A DNA stretch of 6,910 nt from contig CADBQT010000149.1 of NCBI GenBank assembly GCA_902796875.1, positions 1 to 6,910 on the forward strand, read 5' to 3'. Below, piece after piece: positions 1 through 4,528 of the stretch (position 1 is the first letter of the stretch; every line of letters begins with the position of its first letter). Below the pieces are notes generated by a model. That model did no database searches, was not told the origin of the DNA, and saw only the letters and a list, made by a program, of their open reading frames with translations. Origin of the DNA: an uncultured Eubacteriales bacterium (GTDB lineage Bacteria; Bacillota; Clostridia; Peptostreptococcales; Anaerovoracaceae). A program made the translations under genes and the position numbers.

Positions 1-141
1 CACCGCATCCGCCATAGCCTCTACGATGACGTCCAGCTTTTCCTGCTCGAAGAGAGCCATGTCCTGCTGGGCGCGGCATGCGTCTTCCGCCAGAATACGC
101 GCTTCCTGGATGGAGAGTAGATCGTTATCGATGATGTTCAT
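1..141 (-). CDS. CoA-acylating aldehyde dehydrogenase, N-terminus (partial)
   Basis: The first 47 codons of a minus-strand gene that runs off the left edge. The start at 141 follows a GGAGGG ribosome binding site around 152-158 and gives a protein beginning MNIIDNDLLSIQEAR, then an amphipathic helix ending EKLDVIVEAMADAV. This N-terminus resembles the EutE/PduP-like acylating acetaldehyde dehydrogenases of glycyl-radical microcompartment loci, which convert a lumenal aldehyde plus CoA and NAD+ to acyl-CoA and NADH. The catalytic Cys and the NAD-binding region lie outside the window, so the assignment rests on the N-terminal pattern and on the two shell genes just upstream in the same direction. 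It is the third gene of the leftward operon, 37 bases after the second shell gene. Substrate length (acetaldehyde or propionaldehyde) cannot be decided. Confidence 0.75.
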   Translation of the reverse strand, partial: MNIIDNDLLSIQEARILAEDACRAQQDMALFEQEKLDVIVEAMADAV

Positions 142-178
142 TTGTCTTCACTCCCTCCGTCAATGAAGTGCGGATCGA

Positions 179-487
179 TCAATCGTAGGGCAGCAACTTG
201 TCCAGGGTGTATCTTTCGATGATCTTTTCGATGTCCGGATGGGGCGTCGCGATGACGCACTGGCTGTAAACCTCAGCGCCCATGTCCGCAACAGCCTGGA
301 CACCAGCCTCTACCGCAGACTTGCAGGCCGCGACATCGCCTCTCACGAGCACAGAGATGTAGCCCGATGCGGTGTTCTCATAGCCGATCAGTTCCACTTC
401 ACCGGCCTTGACCATGGCGTCAGCCGCCTGGCAGATAAAGACCAGTCCGAAGGTTTCGATCATTCCTAATGCTCTACCATTTGCCAT
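179..487 (-). CDS. BMC-H hexameric shell protein (PduA/EutM type), second copy
   Basis: A 102-residue single-domain BMC shell protein, the normal length for the hexamer-forming class that tiles microcompartment facets. It opens with the family signature ALGMIETFGL (residues 6-15), has the edge lysine K27 in DAMVKAGEV, the pore-loop region NTASG (38-42), and the VRGDVAACKSAVEAG helix start (48-62). The C-terminal part VIATPHPDIEKII corresponds to VIPRPH in PduA, so the usual edge Arg (PduA R79) is Thr81 here. The start at 487 is supported by an AAAGGAAG ribosome binding site at 496-503. The gene lies 19 bases after the other BMC-H gene and 37 bases before the aldehyde dehydrogenase, so all three are probably cotranscribed. 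The pore differs from that of its neighbour, suggesting different metabolite selectivity (inference). Confidence 0.93.
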   Translation of the reverse strand: MANGRALGMIETFGLVFICQAADAMVKAGEVELIGYENTASGYISVLVRGDVAACKSAVEAGVQAVADMGAEVYSQCVIATPHPDIEKIIERYTLDKLLPYD

Positions 488-506
488 TTGATTTACTTCC
501 TTTCAT

Positions 507-809
507 TTAATAGATGTCAACATCGTGACAGGAGACGATGTCTCCTACTTCCGGGATCGGTCTCGGAATGACGTTCTGCGCCGTCAGGGTTCCGATGGCA
601 GCCGCTGCCTTTGCTCCGGCCTCGACGGATGCCTTGCACGCTGCCACATCGCCCTTGACGATGATCGTGACCAGCGTGGATCCGATGTTCTCGTAGGAGA
701 TCAGTTCGACCTCCGCTGCCTTCAGCATCTTGTCGCAGGCGTCCAGCGCGGGAACCATGCCTATCGTCTCGACGAAACCGACAGCCTCCTGACCATGAAA
801 TCTTGGCAT
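507..809 (-). CDS. BMC-H hexameric shell protein (PduA/PduJ/EutM type), first copy
   Basis: A 100-residue BMC-domain shell protein. Visible family marks are AVGFVETIGMV (9-19), the edge lysine K30 in DKMLKAAEV, pore loop NIGST (41-45), VKGDVAACKASVEAG (51-65), and VIPRP with the conserved edge Arg83. The tail EVGDIVSCHDVDIY is a short extension after the last helix. Such proteins form hexamers with a central pore that pack edge to edge into the shell facets. The start at 809 has a clear AAAGGAG site (819-825) at normal spacing. It is the first gene after the leftward promoter at 935-905, with a leader of roughly 90 bases. The pore loop is the common G-S type, unlike the A-S-G loop of the next gene, so this is more likely the bulk facet protein and the neighbour a variant (inference). 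Confidence 0.94.
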   Translation of the reverse strand: MPRFHGQEAVGFVETIGMVPALDACDKMLKAAEVELISYENIGSTLVTIIVKGDVAACKASVEAGAKAAAAIGTLTAQNVIPRPIPEVGDIVSCHDVDIY

Positions 810-904
810 TTGCTCATTCTCCTTTCTATATACGTTTTATAGCGTTCCATTTCCATAATGATCTGTAAAGACCCACGGAAAAACAGATACAATTAGTCAT
901 AGTT

Positions 905-935
905 ATTTTACAAGTTCCTCTTAGAGTAATGTCAA
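905..935 (-). promoter_or_regulatory. MerR-type promoter for the shell/aldehyde dehydrogenase operon
   Basis: Reading the minus strand: a perfect -35 TTGACA (935-930), a 19-base spacer (929-911), and a -10 TAAAAT (910-905). A 19-bp spacer is two longer than optimal and is the hallmark of promoters that MerR-family proteins activate by untwisting DNA. The spacer contains CTCT-A-AGAG (926-918), an imperfect dyad of the kind those regulators bind, although it sits slightly off centre. Two MerR proteins are encoded nearby. Predicted transcription start is near 898, giving a leader of about 90 bases before the shell gene at 809. Confidence 0.65.
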
Positions 936-963
936 CCGAAGAATTGTTTTTGCCGGGCAGGAT

Positions 964-1126
964 CCGGCCCCATGCTCCCCGTTTTCAGACAATTCCCTTT
1001 TTTTGAACGTTCGTGCTCCCCGGCCCATGCTCCGACCCCTGAAAAAAAAGGTAAAAAGTAACAGGAGGAAAATTCCAATCCCACGCCAAACATTCCCCTA
1101 TGGGGAAGCCTTTGGTTCGTGCTCCC
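964..1126. repeat. Cluster of TGCTCC boxes in the divergent control region
   Basis: TGCTCC occurs four times on the plus strand, starting at 973, 1014, 1028 and 1120. Two copies share the 12-mer GTTCGTGCTCCC (1009-1020 and 1115-1126). The other two share CCGGCCC(C)ATGCTCC (964-978 and 1020-1033). Repetition of two extended forms in a short non-coding region suggests a protein binding site or an internally duplicated control region. The regulator is unknown. Confidence 0.5.
1093..1107. repeat. Perfect short inverted repeat, candidate operator
   Basis: TTCCCC and GGGGAA form a perfect inverted repeat around TAT, about 45 bases upstream of the candidate -10 of the rightward promoter. The three-base centre suits a dimeric DNA-binding protein better than an RNA hairpin. 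No family can be named from the site alone. Confidence 0.4.
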
Positions 1127-1156
1127 GGGAAAACTGTTTGACGGGAGGTTTTTTTT
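1122..1156 (+). terminator. Hairpin plus U-tract before the rightward operon (terminator or operator)
   Basis: CTCCCG (1122-1127) can pair with CGGGAG (1142-1147) across a 14-base loop. Eight T's follow at 1149-1156, one base beyond the stem. This is the layout of a weak intrinsic terminator on the plus strand, yet no plus-strand gene precedes it, so it might attenuate transcripts starting further upstream. The right arm also overlaps the -35 of the promoter at 1138-1166, so the inverted repeat may instead be an operator. The sequence cannot separate these readings. Confidence 0.4.
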
Positions 1157-1166
1157 AGGGTATGGT
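1138..1166 (+). promoter_or_regulatory. Candidate promoter for the eutS-like operon
   Basis: TTGACG (1138-1143), a 17-base spacer, then TATGGT (1161-1166) give five of six and four of six matches to the sigma-70/sigma-A consensus at optimal spacing. The start would be near 1173, leaving a leader of under 40 bases that includes the CGGGAGGG ribosome binding site (1193-1200) of the gene at 1210. No other position between 1000 and 1209 scores as well by eye. Confidence 0.5.
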
Positions 1167-1209
1167 TATGGCAAGTGTACCGTTATTTCACTCGGGAGGG
1201 ACATGAGTT

Positions 1210-1581
1210 ATGGACGGAAGTCAGAACAATTCCGGACAAATGAGAATCGTCCAGGAGCTGGTCGCCGGCAAGGAGATCACCCTGGCCCATATCATCGGCG
1301 GACCCCTTCCCATCGTTTATCAGAAGCTGGGACTGAATCCGGAGATCGACTACCGCACGTCGGCCATCGGGATCATGAACCTGACCCCTCCGGAATCCGC
1401 CGTCATCGCCTCGGACATCGCCGTCAAGAGCGGCGACGTTTACCTTGGCTTTGCGGACCGTTTCTCCGGCACCCTGATCATCACCGGAGAGATCGCTGAA
1501 GTCACCAGCTCGATCCAGGAGATCGTGGACTACTTCCGCGACACCCTGGGTTACGTCACCTGTCCCATCACCAAGCGTTAG
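1210..1581 (+). CDS. eutS: EutS/PduU-type circularly permuted BMC shell protein
   Basis: A 123-residue protein that follows EutS and PduU nearly end to end: MRIVQELVAGKEITLAH (11-27), SAIGIMNLTPPESAVIASD (51-69), GFADRFSGTLIITG (80-93), and a C-terminal LGYVTCPITKR. These circularly permuted BMC proteins form hexamers with an N-terminal beta-barrel cap over the central axis and are minor shell components in ethanolamine, propanediol and choline-type compartments. The start at 1210 is chosen because CGGGAGGG (1193-1200) lies nine bases upstream; an internal ATG at 1240 has no such site. A 12-base gap separates it from a second, related shell gene, so the pair is probably an old tandem duplication. 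The eutS symbol is by family; the locus need not use ethanolamine. Confidence 0.92.
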   Translation: MDGSQNNSGQMRIVQELVAGKEITLAHIIGGPLPIVYQKLGLNPEIDYRTSAIGIMNLTPPESAVIASDIAVKSGDVYLGFADRFSGTLIITGEIAEVTSSIQEIVDYFRDTLGYVTCPITKR

Positions 1582-1593
1582 GCGGTACATCCC

Positions 1594-2025
1594 ATGGCAC
1601 AGCGATTGGACAACTCACCGGCTCTGGACGCTCTCGTCGCGGAAGCGATGCGTCATGCCCGCGGCGGACAGGTCCGGATCACCGCGCCCCTTGTCTCCGG
1701 CAAGGAGATCACTTTAGCTCACGTCATCGGCGTCTCCGATGCTTCCGTATATAAGAACCTGGGACTGGATATTGGCTTTCACGAAGGGGAGGATCACACC
1801 GGCGAATCCATCGGGATCATCCACATCCATCCACCGGAATCTGCCGTCATCGCCGCCGACATCGCCACCAAGGCCGGCGATATCCAGATCGGTTTCATGG
1901 ACCGCTTCTCCGGCACCCTGATCGTTACCGGTCAACGGGCGGAGGTGGACAGCGCCGTCAAAGAAAACTGCAACTTCTTCTCCGGGACTCTGGGCTACAC
2001 CGTATGCCCCATCAGTCACCGGTAA
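1594..2025 (+). CDS. Second EutS/PduU-type shell protein with extended N-terminus
   Basis: A 143-residue relative of the preceding gene: LVSGKEITLAHVIG (33-46), SIGIIHIHPPESAVIAADIATK (72-93), GFMDRFSGTLIVTG (100-113), LGYTVCPISHR at the end. It differs in two ways. It has about 20 extra N-terminal residues, of which 9-22 (PALDALVAEAMRHA) would form a short amphipathic helix followed by Gly-Gly, reminiscent of encapsulation peptides. It also has a longer, acidic and His-containing loop (about 60-71). The usual TLTP segment reads HIHPP here. The ribosome binding site is weak (AGGCGG in the 12-base gap), so translation may depend on coupling to the upstream gene. It probably forms its own hexamers or mixes with the first copy; both are inferences from family behaviour. 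Confidence 0.9.
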   Translation: MAQRLDNSPALDALVAEAMRHARGGQVRITAPLVSGKEITLAHVIGVSDASVYKNLGLDIGFHEGEDHTGESIGIIHIHPPESAVIAADIATKAGDIQIGFMDRFSGTLIVTGQRAEVDSAVKENCNFFSGTLGYTVCPISHR

Positions 2026-2040
2026 CAAAGGAACTCACCT

Positions 2041-2532
2041 ATGCGCAAGCTCTTTCTCTGCGGCCGGACGGAAGCCGGCAAGACGACTCTGACCCAGGCA
2101 CTCAAAGGCGAAAAGGTCCACTACCACAAGACCCAGTACGTCAAGACCTGGGACATCACCATCGACACTCCTGGAGAATATGCCGAGACCAAACAATTGG
2201 CCCATGCACTGGGCTGCTTTTCCTTTGACTCGGATGTGGTGGGGCTCCTGTGTTCCGCCGACGAACCCTACAATCTCTTCGACCCGGCCATCATCGGTGT
2301 GGTCAACCGTCCCATGATCGGGATCATCACCAAGATCGACACCCCCAACGCCAACGTGCCCATGGTGCGTCGATGGCTGGAGGAGGCCGGATGCGAACGG
2401 ATCTTTACCGTGAACAATCTGACCGGCGAAGGCGTCGATGAGCTGCGGGACTATTTAATGGAAGAAAAACGCGTTCTTGATCTGGATAAGGTCAAGGAGA
2501 ATCAGCGCAAAGGCCTGCGGGACTGGGCATAG
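2041..2532 (+). CDS. eutP: EutP/PduV-family small GTPase-like protein
   Basis: A 163-residue P-loop protein with all main nucleotide-binding motifs: G1 GRTEAGKTT (8-16), G3 DTPGEY (42-47), and G4 TKID (97-100, a variant of NKxD). DTPGEY is characteristic of the EutP/PduV group, which accompanies microcompartment operons. PduV has been linked to compartment positioning, and EutP-like proteins have been reported with nucleotide or acetate kinase-type activities; the exact role here is unknown. The start follows AAAGGA about eight bases upstream. It lies 15 bases after the second EutS-like gene, in the same operon. Length is close to the family norm and no motif is broken. The C-terminal tail EKRVLDLDKVKENQRKGL looks helical and charged. 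Confidence 0.93.
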   Translation: MRKLFLCGRTEAGKTTLTQALKGEKVHYHKTQYVKTWDITIDTPGEYAETKQLAHALGCFSFDSDVVGLLCSADEPYNLFDPAIIGVVNRPMIGIITKIDTPNANVPMVRRWLEEAGCERIFTVNNLTGEGVDELRDYLMEEKRVLDLDKVKENQRKGLRDWA

Positions 2533-2575
2533 ATCCCGGGACCGGCCCGCCTTTGCATGAAACGGGAGCGTACCC

Positions 2576-3454
2576 ATGAGAACCGATGATAAAATGACTC
2601 TGTTTTCCATCGGCAAGACCGCGGAGATCTGCGGCGTGTCTCCCCGTGCCCTCCGCTTCTATGAAGAGAACGGGCTCCTCGTTCCCGACCGGGTGGACGA
2701 GAACAACGGTTACCGCTACTACGGTTACGACACCATGCGCCGGATCCAGACCATCCGCTATCTGCTGGACGAGGGATTTCCCCTGGCGACCATTCAGGAG
2801 ATGCTCCAGAAGGACGACCTGACCAACCTGAAGGAACACTTCCTGGTTCAGATCAACGAGACGGAAAAGCAGATCCGCTACCAGAAGCAGCGCCTGGCCA
2901 GCCTCCAGGCCTGGAGCAGCCTCCTCTCCGAGGGGGAGTATGTGCTGAATCACCGGGACTGCTCCGTCCGCACCCGGTTCGTCGAGGCCCAGCGGTATTT
3001 TCATTTTCACCACGAACCACAGACCGACGAGGAGCGGACCGAGGCCTTTCTGGAGACCCGGTATTTCACCCAGTCCAAAAAGGACGGCCATACGATGATC
3101 GATATGGTGGGAGCATTCAACGTCCTCTATCCGTCCCTGGAGGATCGGATGGACGATCGGCCCCGGGAGATCACCCTGCTCCAGACGGTCTACCCGGACA
3201 GCGAGAGCACGGAGAACACCATTTTTTTCGGCGGCTTTCTGGCCGTCGCCTGTTATCACATCGGTCCCTGCGGGAATATCCGGGGGACCTACGAAAAGAT
3301 GCTCCGGTGGGCGGAGGAGCACGACTTCTCCCTCCGGGGGGATTCCCTGGAACGCCAGGTGCTGGACATCTATTCCGTCAGCACCGACGACCGCTACGTC
3401 ACCGAAGTCCTGCTGCCGGTATCCGGCGCCGATGATGTGAAAATCACCCCTTGA
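2576..3454 (+). CDS. MerR-family regulator with GyrI-like effector domain (BmrR type)
   Basis: A 292-residue regulator. Residues 8-78 form the MerR winged helix (SIGKTAEICGVSPRALRFYE, then NGYRYYGYD and the second helix pair). Residues 80-118 form the dimerising coiled coil. Residues about 130-282 resemble the GyrI/BmrR effector domain, including ACYHIGP (225-231) and YVTEV with Glu277. In BmrR, which binds lipophilic cations, an acidic residue in this domain contacts the ligand. There are no metal-binding Cys pairs, so a small organic ligand is expected. The start at 2576 follows GGGAG at about 2563-2567. A 43-base gap after eutP without a terminator suggests cotranscription with the shell genes. 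It is paralogous to the regulator at 6018-6860. Its targets are probably the 19- and 18-bp-spacer promoters in this window (inference). Confidence 0.92.
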   Translation: MRTDDKMTLFSIGKTAEICGVSPRALRFYEENGLLVPDRVDENNGYRYYGYDTMRRIQTIRYLLDEGFPLATIQEMLQKDDLTNLKEHFLVQINETEKQIRYQKQRLASLQAWSSLLSEGEYVLNHRDCSVRTRFVEAQRYFHFHHEPQTDEERTEAFLETRYFTQSKKDGHTMIDMVGAFNVLYPSLEDRMDDRPREITLLQTVYPDSESTENTIFFGGFLAVACYHIGPCGNIRGTYEKMLRWAEEHDFSLRGDSLERQVLDIYSVSTDDRYVTEVLLPVSGADDVKITP

Positions 3455-3492
3455 CTTTGACGCCGGGTGAAGATCTACGATGGGTTCATCCC

Positions 3493-3504
3493 AAAAGGAG
3501 GAGG
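3493..3504 (+). promoter_or_regulatory. Ribosome binding site that fixes the start of the first SMR gene
   Basis: AAAAGGAGGAGG lies about ten bases before the ATG at 3515. It argues against the earlier in-frame ATG at 3467, which lacks a site and would add a non-hydrophobic leader absent from SMR proteins. Confidence 0.8.
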
Positions 3505-3514
3505 AAAAACCCCT

Positions 3515-3841
3515 ATGGTATTTGCCTATATCTGCCTGGCACTCTGCATTGCCTTCAATCTGCTGTCCTGCTCCCTGCTGACGGCATCCGACGGACTGAC
3601 CAAACCCCTGCCGTCCATCCTGGGCGTGTTCTTTGCCCTGCTGAACTACTTCATCCTGGCCAAGGCCATCGTCTACATGAACATCAGCATCGCCTACGCC
3701 ATCTGGGCCGGCGTGGGGATCATCGCCTCCACCATGATCTCCGTCCTCTACTTCAAGCAGAAGGTCTCCAAAACCGGGATCTTCTTCGCCTGCCTGATCG
3801 CCCTGGGGCTGATCATCATCCGCCTCTTCGGAACGGTCTGA
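3515..3841 (+). CDS. SMR-family transporter subunit lacking the membrane glutamate
   Basis: A 108-residue protein with four hydrophobic helices (about 3-22, 33-52, 57-79, 86-105). It aligns without gaps to EmrE: S25, G27, P33 and S34, and the hallmark AYAIWAGVG (60-68) with Trp64 at EmrE W63. The conserved EmrE Glu14, which binds both proton and cationic substrate, is Asn15 here. Such a subunit should not work as a homodimer, but could serve as the partner of the next gene, as in heteromeric SMR pairs (EbrAB, YkkCD, MdtIJ). The start is set by a strong ribosome binding site at 3493-3504. It follows the MerR gene by 60 bases. Small multidrug proteins export cationic compounds by proton exchange; paired SMR genes are known in choline-type microcompartment loci, which suggests an amine substrate here (inference). 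Confidence 0.92.
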   Translation: MVFAYICLALCIAFNLLSCSLLTASDGLTKPLPSILGVFFALLNYFILAKAIVYMNISIAYAIWAGVGIIASTMISVLYFKQKVSKTGIFFACLIALGLIIIRLFGTV

Positions 3842-3882
3842 CCGTACCACCGCAAGCGATATATATGGAAAGGAACAGAACC

Positions 3883-4242
3883 ATGTCCGAGATCAATACA
3901 GCCACCACAAAGGAAATGAGCAAACGCACGGCGTACATCTACTTCGCCATCTGCATCGCCCTGGAGCAGGTCGCCATCCCCTTCCTCAGTTACTGCGAAG
4001 GGTTCACCGTGCTGGTCCCCTCCATCATCTGCCTGGTGACCATCGGCCTGAGCTACGCCTTCTTCGGCAAGTGCCTCAAAGTGATCAACCTGGCCGTGGG
4101 CTTCGCCGTCTGGTCCGGCGTCGCCGTCGTCTGGACCGCCGTCTTTTCCCTGGCCATCCTCCACTATCCCCTCAATGCCGCGGACATCATCGGGCTGATC
4201 CTGGTCATCATCGGGATCGTGGGCATGAATCTGAAGGGGTGA
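3883..4242 (+). CDS. SMR-family transporter subunit with the membrane glutamate
   Basis: A 119-residue four-helix protein. After a polar 16-residue N-terminus it aligns without gaps to EmrE from Tyr18: Glu28 sits at EmrE Glu14 (sequence CIALEQVAI), EGFTV (39-43) and Pro46 match EmrE EGFTR and P32, and GFAVWSGVA (73-81) carries Trp77 at EmrE W63. It therefore keeps the proton/substrate carboxylate that its neighbour lacks. Start chosen at 3883 because AAAGGA (3869-3874) is eight bases upstream; the frame is open for hundreds of bases before it but that part reads like out-of-frame sequence of the previous genes. The 41-base gap and same direction make the two subunits a likely heterodimer. Likely role is proton-coupled export of a small cation; substrate unknown. 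Confidence 0.93.
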   Translation: MSEINTATTKEMSKRTAYIYFAICIALEQVAIPFLSYCEGFTVLVPSIICLVTIGLSYAFFGKCLKVINLAVGFAVWSGVAVVWTAVFSLAILHYPLNAADIIGLILVIIGIVGMNLKG

Positions 4243-4250
4243 GGAAGCCG

Positions 4251-4265
4251 GCCGGATCTTCCGGC
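4251..4265 (+). other. Small hairpin after the SMR pair (possible weak terminator)
   Basis: GCCGG (4251-4255) and CCGGC (4261-4265) can form a five-base stem with a five-base loop just after the stop at 4242. An A-run, not a T-run, follows, so it is not a standard intrinsic terminator. It may stabilise the 3' end of the operon transcript. Confidence 0.3.
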
Positions 4266-4375
4266 GAAAAAAGTTTCCTCTATACGGCAACAACAATTCC
4301 CAGTTATTACCATCTCTGTGCAGGCCTCTCCAGGGTCTGTATTTTACTTTCCCCGAATTTTCAGTCTTTTTGCGG

Positions 4376-4398
4376 GCAAAGGCAGATTTGGCCTTTGC
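4376..4398. repeat. Perfect 8-bp inverted repeat between operons
   Basis: GCAAAGGC (4376-4383) and GCCTTTGC (4391-4398) are perfect inverted copies around a seven-base centre. No T-tract follows on either strand, so an operator or a structured RNA element is more likely than a terminator. It lies about 50 bases upstream of the promoter at 4451-4480. Apart from this and a weaker AGGGC/GCCCT pair (4414-4433), the gap 4266-4450 shows nothing recognisable. Confidence 0.35.
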
Positions 4399-4450
4399 AT
4401 CAACCTTACCCCTAGGGCATGCTTTGGGGCCCTCCGAGCCGAAAAACACG

Positions 4451-4480
4451 TTGACCTTAACGTAACGTCAAGGTTATAAT
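4451..4480 (+). promoter_or_regulatory. MerR-type promoter with spacer dyad for the permease operon
   Basis: -35 TTGACC (4451-4456), 18-base spacer, perfect -10 TATAAT (4475-4480). A 21-base dyad spans 4454-4474: left arm ACCTTAACGT and right arm ACGTCAAGGT around a central A, with one mismatch (A/C) between arms. The dyad overlaps the -35 and fills the spacer up to the -10. This geometry is diagnostic of MerR-family activation and strongly suggests that one of the two MerR proteins encoded here controls the genes at 4529 and 5648. Start of transcription is expected near 4487, with a leader of about 40 bases. Confidence 0.85.
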
Positions 4481-4528
4481 TTAAGCACCAGTTATCATTA
4501 TTATGTTTTTTGTTAGAGAGGTGAATCT

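Noticed and set aside
525..842. A 105-codon plus-strand open frame opposite the first BMC-H gene
   Set aside because: Antisense to a clear shell gene, no ribosome binding site, no recognisable domain.
3451..3481. Possible internal promoter before the SMR genes: TTGACT, 19 bases, TACGAT
   Set aside because: The spacing matches the MerR type, but the -10 is weak, the spacer has no convincing dyad, and the -35 overlaps the stop codon of the MerR gene. Probably chance.
3467..3514. An upstream in-frame ATG that would lengthen the first SMR subunit by 16 residues
   Set aside because: SMR proteins start directly at the first helix, the added residues are polar, and the only strong ribosome binding site (3493-3504) serves the ATG at 3515.
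2492..3850. A 452-codon open frame on the minus strand opposite the MerR and first SMR genes
   Set aside because: It is a by-product of GC-rich codon use on the coding strand. The plus-strand genes have recognisable domains, ribosome binding sites and sensible composition; the antisense product is low-complexity with runs of D, G, H and Q.
3451..3882. A long N-terminal extension in frame with the second SMR subunit
   Set aside because: Its translation is an Arg/His/Pro-rich shadow of the first SMR gene in another frame. The start at 3883 has a good ribosome binding site and gives a normal SMR length.
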